Below are positions 51,901 to 62,400 of a stretch of DNA of 64,000 nt, in pieces (the stretch's first letter is position 1; each line of letters begins with the position of its first letter). Position numbers and translations under genes: made by a program. This DNA comes from Polydactylus sextarius (lineage: Eukaryota > Chordata > Actinopteri > Polynemidae): assembly GCA_016801845.1 (NCBI GenBank), contig CM028926.1:7538501-7602500 (forward strand), written 5' to 3'. The notes below the pieces were generated by a model. The model worked only from the letters and a program-made list of their open reading frames with translations. It did not search any database and was not told the DNA's origin.

Positions 51901-54900
51901 CATTAAAGGTGCCTCTTTTCAAGTGTCTGCTGGAAGTCACGTGCCAAACCCTTCTGTAGTGTGACCAAAGGGGAAGGAGAGCACCTGTCTGTGAAGCTGA
52001 AGTACGCTCGACACTTCCCTCGGTTTCTGCTGTTTGCCAAGCAACCCCAGGGAATCAACATGTGGTTGTCAGAACATTTTCTCAAAGCTGAGTGAATGTG
52101 AGACGCTGTAACGAGTTGGATGAAAACACTCCATAGCTAACGGCTTGAACTTTAAAGCCTTGCCTTGTCGAGAGGCCACTCAACCCAAACATCATACCCC
52201 ATTATTTGTTCTCTGGCTATGACACCCAGTCAGATTCAGTGGGCTATCAGTTTGCAGTTTGGGTCTGGGATAATTTGTAAATCCTTCACTGAATGGCTAT
52301 TTATGGTATGACAAGACAGGGACCCGCAGATAATCTTTCCCGTTTGTCTCCCAGGTTGTTGTTTGGTGACTTGGAACACATTCAATATGATGTCTAATTT
52401 TGGAAACAACTTGAAGTGATTTTCCATCGTTTAAAAATGTTTACAACATTGTGCTGACCCCACATGGTTTTAACAGTGAAACCCCAAACAGTCATCTCTT
52501 TTGATTGTTGCTGTGTTCTCAGGCAGGACTGTGTGAAAGAAATGAATCAGCATCAGCTTTTAGTGTGAGATTACTGGTTACCAACACCGCGCGGTAATAC
52601 AGACGTGTGAATGGACGTCTAAGTATTTTAATGTTGTCACTGCATTGTATTATTATTAGTAACCTGTAAGGTTACTAAGTACTGCAATAGTGATTCCAGC
52701 CTTTAGAGAGAGAGAGACAAAAAGACAGAGAAAGAGAGAGAGAGAGTTGATGGGCTGTTACTGGTAAAGATGAAAGAGCTTCTCTCTGGGTGTCCTTCAG
52801 AGGTGAAGGAGAGTGTTACCACAGCTGTGATGCTCTTGTTTGAATTCAATATAGGACCTCAAGAGAAAAACACAGCCCAGATGACTTTTGACCCAGCAGG
52901 CTTTGGCAATGGTCAACAACAGCAGCTCCCTAGCTCACATAGTTATGTTATTTACCCTCACAATCAATAAGCTCTTGCTGCGAGTCTGCGTATTTGCAGT
53001 GGATTGAAAGAACTGTTAACAATACTACGATTCTTAATCCAGTTTCTATTTATACGTAAAGCTGCAAGTCTTTTAACAGAGAGGGAAAATCATTATATGT
53101 GCTATATTTAACAGGATTGCCTGCAATACATAATGGCACTTAAATTAGCTGTGGATGTCTGTGAAACTCTGACCTACGCAGGCTGTGAATGCTAATGCCT
53201 TCTTGGCAATGGCTTTTCCTGTGCCGGCACTGTGTTTGTCCTCAAGTCCCCGTCCTCCAGGAGGCATTGAGGTCTGCTTTGTATATTCGCTTGTCACTAG
53301 AGACCTGCGGTTGACTGAAAGGATCTCTCCACAGGTCACTGTGGACCACGGGGCAGAGGCAGACCCGGGACTTGCTAGCTCATTTGTATTTGAGGAAATT
53401 TTCCTCTGTGTCTTAGCAACGCAGCTGATCATTTTAAACCTGCGTCCCATGTCGACTGAGGGATAACGACAGGTCCCCTCTGCGCCCCACAGGATCAAAT
53501 GAGGGGGCTGGAAGTCTTTGGGTGATTCAGCACAGGCTCTCTGTAATTACATGGCCTGCAGAGACAACCAACTCATGTGCCAATCACTGCATCAAGAATA
53601 AAGGCACTGTGTTGTTACTCACCTTTCAGGGCAGATAATCTCTCAGATGTGACTATTGTCCTTTGTCTCAACACCTTGCCGGGGTACAGATGATTAGATT
53701 GCAGTGAGCTAAAGATGTGCTGTGATCGTAGTAAGCAGCACCTACTGTTCTGCTGATTGTCATGTCATATTGTGCCAAAGAAGCTGGGAGTCTGAGTGAC
53801 ATGTAGAGCTCTGCTAATTAAAACATGCTCTTGAAAACAGAACAACTTAAGTCCCACAACAGTAGGTGAATTCCTCGCAGCTCTGCAGTATTAATCAAAC
53901 GTGTGCACTCCAGGCATTTTCCCCAGAAGACCTGAACTTTTAAATAAAGAACAGATCTCCTCTATCTGCATGAATGTGTATCTGCTGGGTCATCATGTCC
54001 GTCTCTTGGCTTTGGTTAATCTTTATTTGTGCTTCCAGTTTCTGTGAGGTAGACGGAAATGTTCGGCTAATTTGGGCATGAGACATCAGATGTTGTGGTT
54101 TTGGGGGCAGTCTGGGAGAGGGGGCAGTGTGTTTCCCCTGGCTGTCTGTCTAGTCTTACTTTTACAGTAAGGCTGACTGCTCACTGTGAGTGGGTGTCTG
54201 TATGCAATTAGCATCATAAAGGGGAAGAGAGGCCTCTCCTCCATTCCTCCCAGCGTGACAACACCTCTCCGCCAGCCAGCCCACTACTGGAATCTTTTTT
54301 TTTTTTTTTTTTTTTTTCCTTGCTGGCCCCGTCTGTCGCCAGGTGTTTTTGATAAAGACAGTCTCAGTGCTCAGTTATAGTCTGTGTGTTTTTTGACTGA
54401 TATATTTGGCTGGCTTGTCTGGCTGATTCATTCAGTTGTCTCTGCATCAGTGTAGTGTGGGGGAGGAATAGAGACACGTTCGTAAGGGTCTACACAGTTA
54501 GTACTTATAAATTTGAGCAGTTTGTTTTAGAGTGCTTTTAAAACGCTGATATATGGTGAGTGTATTTACTGTTAAATGGCTTGTGAAGGTGACTTAAGTG
54601 GATTGCCAACGTCATTCTGTCTGCGCTTGCAGCTTTATACCGAATCCTGGCCCCAGTAGGTCAGAAGAGTTGTGTTTTACAAGAGGAAATGGCAGGCAGG
54701 CACAGTAGACGCGCAGAGGCTGGCTACATCTGGAATTCTACTTACCCTATAGGAAATTATGGACGGATATGATGTCCTTACTTAATCACAGAGTCACGGC
54801 AAACCCCAGAAATTTAATGTGCTGGTCATTTTATCCGCAACTAATAGATTTTCCTTACAGCATAACATACAGCATTTTGTGATCTCACCTTTTTTATAAT

Positions 54901-56451
54901 ATAATGTCAAATTGGTTTTGAAAACTGCATGAAAATTTGCTATTAAGGAGGGTGAATTGGGAAAGCATGAGAGTAGGTTTGCAGATGAAAATGAAAATGG
55001 ATCTCTTCTTAAACAGATGTATATACCTCGCCAAGTAAAGGAAGCAGACTGTAGATCACTGTCTCAACCCAGCGTCTTATGCTGGTTAACACTGTGTCCT
55101 CTTGGATTTGATTTATGCTGCTTATAAACTTTTAAAATACTATTTCATTTTTCTCCTTCATTTATTTGCATTGTAAACTTGAATAGATGGTGAAACTCAA
55201 CACCTAGAAATATTTGAGTCGTTCAGATGTGATTACAAGAAATAAATCTCATGTAACTTTACGTTACATTTAGTTATTATTTCTTTTATCCATTTGTAAG
55301 GAAACTTGTGCTCTGTTTTGTGTCACGTGACACAGCAACACTGTCGGTGTCTCAGATGACACAGATCAACAACCACTCATTCATTACTTTTACCTCAGAC
55401 AAAGAGGCTGAGAAGGAGGCGAAGAAGAATATGTCATTCTGATGATGTTAGTGCAGAGTCTTGTGAGCTGAGTGCCTCAGCATGATTCACTGCTGCTGAT
55501 TGCTGACAGTTTATGTCATGGTTTTCCCCGACTGCAGCTGCCTACGTTTTTTCCATTTTGTCGATCTACTGGAACTGAGAGACTCAACTGCAATACGATG
55601 TTTCCTCTTTGTTTATTTAAATGAAACATTTCCCACGTTGCTTCTGTTTAGAGACTGTAAAAAAAAAAAACTGGCATCACATCTTCTGGGCAAAATGTTA
55701 GAAAGCAAAAGGAATATCTCAGGGAATTGTGTAGTTAATTATTCACATTTAAAAACAAGGTCTTGAAATTGAAACTTGAAATACAAGAAAGTCCCAGATT
55801 GCTGAGGAAATGCCCAGTGTTTGGGTGAGAGTTGAGATCTTTGCCAGAAATGTGCTGAGTGGGAAATAAAAAAGAAGTCGTGGGCAGAGCTGGGTAGGAG
55901 GGTCGGGCACAAGGAGCTGAAGGGGGAGGGTTGGGAGAGGGGTAAACGTTAGGGAGCCTGCCGCAGAAAGGGGTGGGTTGAAGGAGAGATTTAGTGTTGA
56001 GACAGGCACATGGTGGTTGGGGGTAGATGGAAAGAGAAAGGAGACAGAGGGAGCTGCGGCTCGGAGTTCAAACTGCAAGCTGTGTTCAGAGAGAGAGCAG
56101 GAATGCGACTCTGCGTGGGAATGAAGATGCTCTGACATGTTGAGAGACACTTTTAAGTCTTGATGGATATGAACGCTCGGGCTGTATGATGAAAATATCC
56201 CGTAAGTACGAAATAATTTGTTGCTAGAAATAAAATGTGGTGTTTGTTGATTGAAGGATTCGGGGGAGTAGATGTATTAGTGTGTCTCAGTGATGATGTT
56301 TTGTTTTTATTCACAATAAGCCTGAATGAATGAAGCAGTTTTCTTTTTAACCAAAAGGAAATAAACAGAAACAACTGACTCTTAATCAAACAGCGTTGAT
56401 GTCAGGCAGATGCTCAGGACAAAACAAAGCTTATTATAAAATCCTCGAAAG

Positions 56452-56482
<31 letters not shown>

Positions 56483-59400
56483 AAACCAGTTGGCTGTAAA
56501 TATCTAGTGAAAGAGGGGAATGTGAACGAGCCTTTAAAACTGTCAGAATTTTGGCAGGATGTGTCTGCTCAGCCTGATGACTTTCCAAGTGTGCCACATC
56601 TTTTCCTGCAGCACATTTTTACCTGTCACATCTCAGCTACGCGTTGCATAACCATTGTTCTTGATGAACTTTTGCATGTAAAGTGAAATGTAAAGGAAGG
56701 AGTTGTCCTCACTACGGATACTCACGCAGCTTTTTTTGACAGTCTGGTCCTTTGTGTCAAAGCCAAACTGGGTTTCATCTCTTTGTGAAACTGTAATTTT
56801 ATACTGTACACAGTTTTAAAGCTGTGGGTTGTAGAGAGCAAACACAAGTTCTCATTCTCTGGCACGATGCCCGCCCAGCCTTTTATCCACAAGAGATTTC
56901 CTTAGAGAGAGGATGAGAGGACAGAATGTCTCAGTATCGTGTTACAGAATGCCAAACAGAGAGGAATTCCCAGCTCATGTTACTTGCTCCCAGTGGTCCA
57001 ACCTGCGGCTGTGGGACACAAGAGGACCTGGCAGCGCTCTCACTATGTGCTGCAGTTGAATAATACAGGCCTGATATTATCCACCTGGGAGGGAAGCCTA
57101 GCTGAACAGAAAGCCTTTAGCTCTCGCTGATACAGGTGGGAACAGAGCAGAGAGGCTCCTGGCAGTGGACACATGTTGACTTAACTGCTGGTTGAAGGGG
57201 TAAACAGTAGATGTTTTTGTCATCCAAGGACGCAGGGAACTGTTAATATTTACTCGGTTGTTGGTCAGTCTGAAGACCAAAGTCACTTTTCATTGATTTG
57301 TCAGTGACATGGACGTGTAGGTGAGTTCTGGATCAGCGGTGTTGGAAAACAGGTGATAGCAGTATCTTCATTGCAAAGACCACAGTCGCTGTAATTACGC
57401 TGCATTGTGTGATGAATGACCACGGTTCGTGTTTCAGCCGTAGTGTGACAGGCACATACAGGGAGTGGAACCGAGACCTCAGATGTGTGATGGGAGAGCT
57501 GTTTGTTAACTGTGGCTGCAGACCGTGTGTAACTTTTCTCGGACACGATGTTTGTGCTGTTGAAATTTTTGACATTTTCAATTTTTCAACGGGTTAGATC
57601 ACAGACGTGTGGATGATAATTCCTGACAGTGGGTTATTTATCAGCTATGTGGCTTTTTAAAAAAGCACCTGAAGTGGTAAGAATATTTTGATGTTACATT
57701 GTAAGTCTGTGCCTTATTTAAGATTACACATCGGTTTCATTGATTGGTTTCTTAATAATTCAGCTGATTTACTTTAGATAATAATTCTTTAGTATTTTAC
57801 TTTAAGATGCTTTTGTCGGGCTGCAACTTACTCTTGTATTCATCTTCAAAATATTGTTATTCTTTCAATAAATGAATTAATTGTAAAGACAATTAAAACA
57901 TTATAACATACTGTGTTCAGCACAATTTCGTAAAACTGGTGGTAATATTTTGTCAACCAATGGTTAAGTTCTCTGTAGAAGAAAACATTTTTTGTGGATT
58001 TGCTTTCTAAAACTACAGAAACAATAAATCATAAAATGAATTTTCAAGTAACTAACTAACTAACTGTTTAACCAAATTAAAGGAAACACATAAAGAGACA
58101 GAAAACTGTCTTTTTTATTTTTGTCTTTTGTGTTTTGGCAAACAATTATGTAATTATATATTTTACTTCTCAATCCAAAGCAGACTGTTTACTCTAGCAC
58201 TGATGCGTCCTTTATCACTGAAGCAGTAAATAGCATCTGACTCTGTTAGGCTGAATGGAAAGGTGCCAGCGGTCTGTTTCCTCTCCTTGTTGACAGGGAG
58301 ACGACTCACTCTGGAGCTCACCAAGATCCATTTATGATCCTGATGGCACCTCTTTATTAAAATGTCAGTGTATAGAGTGTAAGGAGTCATGAAAAACTGA
58401 TGATGAAGGTCATTTTAAACCTGATCAGTGGTTTTTAATAGTTCCTTCAAATGTGTTATTGCTCTTCTAAATGTGAGGTTTAGACATGATAGTTAACAAG
58501 CTAGTTCTCCTTTCATAAAAGTCTTTAGGTTGTTGTTGTAAAAAGACAATAGACGGTTATATGCTGCTTAATCTGAGTAAGCTGGAATTCCTCCAGCCAG
58601 ACAGACTTCAGCATAAAACATTCATGCTTCTTCAGAATAATCAGACAGGGTGGTCTCAGTTTCAGATTCACTCAGATCCATCTACTGCCAAGTCTGTTAT
58701 GTCTGTGTGATATCAGGTGCAGCTCAGGTGGATGATACTGTGGTTTTTATCAAATGTGATGATGACTTGTACATGACTTGTATCTGGGTTAAATATTTTA
58801 TCTCTGTTCTGAAAGTTTACACTTTCTTCTGTTTCAGAAATTGAAGCGAAAGAGGCTTGCGACTGGCTGAGGGCAGCTGGATTTCCCCAGTATGCTCAGC
58901 TCTTTGAAGGTAATAAGCACTCATTGCACTCGTCCCACACACATTCATCGAAAAGGGGGAAATGTTGTTTGGTTTAAAGACAAAGATTAATGAAATAGCA
59001 CACTAATAAATAGTCTGTAATAAACCAAAATGGCCTTTGTATTTAGTCATGAAACGAAACACTGTTTAGTTTGAATGTGTTTTTTTTTTAAGATGATGAG
59101 TGAATAATAGTACACAGTGACATCTGGTCTGTCACACTTGTCCCTGACACTACACAAAACCACATATTCATTGGTCACATAGTGAGCCTCATTTACACAA
59201 CTGTCCTCAGGAAGCCTCTGAGCCGGGGCTCCAGCCGCCCAGACACCACAAAACATGCGGAACATCACTTTCTTTTAAAGTTTAATCTTTTCCGAGCTAC
59301 AGTTACTACATAAACATGTCTTCTGTGCTTTAAGACTGAAGTCATGGGAAGAAACAGGTTTTATCTGAGCTTAAAGTAGCTCAACTCCCTCAGATCTTTG

Positions 59401-62400
59401 TGTCGAGGCCAGACGTTTGATGTGCTTAGCTGCAATATATTTGTTTGCTGACAGTTTGAAGATAGTTTTAACAGATCTCCAGTGCTGTGCACTGATGAGA
59501 ATAGATGAGAGAGTAAAGATGAGTTTCTCTCCTGATTCTCTGTGTTGTGTATTAGAAATGACATTAATGAGGAGACATGATGATGTTTTAAAGCGTACAG
59601 TATATCTGAAAGTCTGTTCCCTTAAAGAAGAGTCTGTGTGCTCACTGCCGCTTCTGCTTTTCATAAAAAGTCAATGACTTCACATGAATGTGGTGGAATG
59701 TCAGTTTTGGAGGGTCTGGATTCAGTCGCTTAAGTTATGTAAGAGGAGGCCCATACCCAGAGCGAGATGTAATGCCTGCACAAGCCCGAGCGCTGTTATT
59801 TGTGCAAATTCTGTCTCTTCTCATTAGCATCACATACAAAACGAGTTTGATGGTCTCCCAGCCTTCGGCGTACTTCTGGAAAGAATGTGGTTTCCAGATC
59901 TTTTTCTAATGTTGTTGTTACTATTTTTTTTTTTTTTGCTCCACAGATTCCCAATTCCCTATTGACATTACCCCTGTGAAAAGAGATCACGACTTTCTGG
60001 ACAAAGATCTTGTGGAACCTCTTTGCAGGTAAGCAGATATTTGATTGACACTGAAAAAAAAAAAAAAACAGTGAGACAAGTCATTTCATGGCCACAAGCA
60101 ATTAAAAATACATGAGAATCCCTTGACAAGCCTTACAGTAAAAGCACACCTCACAATATATTATTTTTATCTATAAACATTTCTTAACATTTGTATAATC
60201 ACACACTGTTGTGCCTATAAATACATTTATTAAAACAATAAATCAATCCACCTTCATCAGACCTTCTGAAATGAAATACTTATATATTGATTTAATAAAT
60301 GCTTTAATTGAAATAGCACTGGCGAGACTCTTCCTCTCCTCCAGAAGTTGAACTGGACTCTGACATAACTCCTGGAAAAATATTGGACGTGTGTGATTTT
60401 TTCCTAATTTGCCAGAGAGTGAACTAAGCCAACGAACTGGTGGTTCCACATCACTCCCTTATAGGGCAAGATGGCTCATGTACTTTTTCAAGCCAAGATG
60501 AAAACAGCACTTCAGTTACCACAGTAACTATGGCAACCAGCTTGAGAGGAAAGCGGGAGTAGCATGAGGGGAGCCTCGCACAGTTCAATATACTGTGACT
60601 CTAAACAACCCTAAAGCAACTCATCTAAATTCCAAACTGGCCACGGGATAAATAGAGGACAATTGGAAACAGTTCCACCTCCAACGTGATTTTGTCCATG
60701 ACTTCCCAGCATCTCTATGGTGACATAAAGATGGCTTTGTTGTCATTTACACCACCATGGTCTTGTGCACAAAATTAAATACCACCCTACATACTGTGGG
60801 TGTCTTTGATAGAAGTGAAACTGATAGATATTTCATGTATGTTAGTGCTCTCTCTGATCCCCTAAGCAGCCTCCTGTTTTAGAAACCACATTCAAAGCTC
60901 TTTAGGCCTTTGGAATAAAGGGCCCCCAGCTTAGAAATCCTCTCTTCAGTTGGGTCCTACTATCTACAGTAACAATCATGGGAACCTCTTGTTTGGCTAA
61001 CCCCTATCGTCTCTAACACAAGAGGAATATCCTTCATGTGAGGCCTTTTACTGTCACTGAACAATACTGTCTATCTTTAAAAAGACTGTTAGCAATATCT
61101 GGAGCTGTTAAAATGTGTGATTATCTCACCACCAGGTCTTTTTTTGTCTGAAGCCAAGGCACAGTGTGCTGCTGCAGTGTATTTTGTTATGCCGTCATCT
61201 TTTCCCTCGTGCTATTGTTGGTTCATGTACAGTTTTTAGTGCCGTTACTTTATATATCCCTGTTTACACACCCACAAACCTCAATCACTAAGCACACGTT
61301 CCAACATTTTGACTGCTTTGTTTATTAAATGTATTAAAAATAATCCATTTCTTCTCTGAGGATTTTTAAAAAATCTAATTTAGGGTTTGTGTATTAGTAT
61401 TTCAAAAGCAAAGGTTTCATGTGGTTCTGTCAAAATTGAGCACAAGTTTGGATTATGACATCAAACACAGGTCCATCTGTAGATTAAGATCTATCTGCAG
61501 ATGTCTATATTGAATGAACCAGACTCTGTTTGGAACTGAAATGTGGTTAATCCATTTACTGACCTTAACTTCACCTTTCTTCAAACTACTGCACGGCACC
61601 ATTGAAGCCACAATCATTTAGATCCAACCCTGGGAGAAAGAGAACAGACCAACCGACAATTACCGGTGTTCATTAGGTTTAGGATAATGTCTGTGTGGAA
61701 AACTGAGTTTCCCTCTGGGTCTCGTTGTTCACCCACAACAAAAGCTGATCAGGTTAACACTTAAATAGCAAAGAGAATGGTATTTATTTCTGGAGATCTC
61801 ATTAGGAGACTATTCAAGTGTTTTCTCTTTTTTGTTCTGAAACAGTTTTTCAATAATGGAACTTTTTCATTTCAGGCGACTCGTCACCTTGAACAAGTGT
61901 GCCTCTATGAAACTTGATGTGAACCTTCCGAAAAAGAAAGTAAGTGTTGATACAAGATTACAATCATTGTAGGAAAACACTGTGCCACTTCACTATATTT
62001 ATTCACTGATGATTCAGCAGGTAAAAAAATATTATTCCTCCAAAAGTTTAGACTTTAGTGGGTGACGTGTTTTTTCTCTGTGCATAGACTGTTTTGAAAT
62101 TCGAACGCTTTGTATTTGCCTCCAAGGGTTTGTTTTGTTTTTACCTCCCAAAAATGTTCAGTGCTCAACTGACTCAAATATCACAGAAAAAGAGAAAACA
62201 AACGTCAGTGTCTTCATAAGAAATGGCGTTTTCTTACAAAGATTGCCTTAAGTAATGTATGTACTCTCTGTTCCAACACAAATATAATCTGTTCTCATTT
62301 TCTCAACCTAGATTATATGATATTTGAGATTGAACCATTGTTCTATTCATTCATATCCAGTATTATTTGCTTTATCTGTCCCCACATTGGAATGTAGCCT

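Larger units (their letters stand above)
44428..56102 (+). other. Large stard13 intron, part 3
   Basis: 11.7 kb without a supported exon. Contents are a compound TG/TGTC repeat (50006-50099), GA repeats (52704-52746), a T23 run (54295-54317), a small perfect hairpin (52656-52678) and a minus-strand TGATTGATGG (50145-50154). A purine-rich block at 51010-51240 ends at a possible donor in the wrong phase. The 143-aa minus frame at 46214-46645 has no family signal. Confidence 0.6.

Noticed and set aside
55749..56150. 133-aa minus-strand frame
   Set aside because: It is antisense to the purine-rich leader of the candidate short-form exon. It is Ser/Pro/Leu-rich with no domain or splice support.
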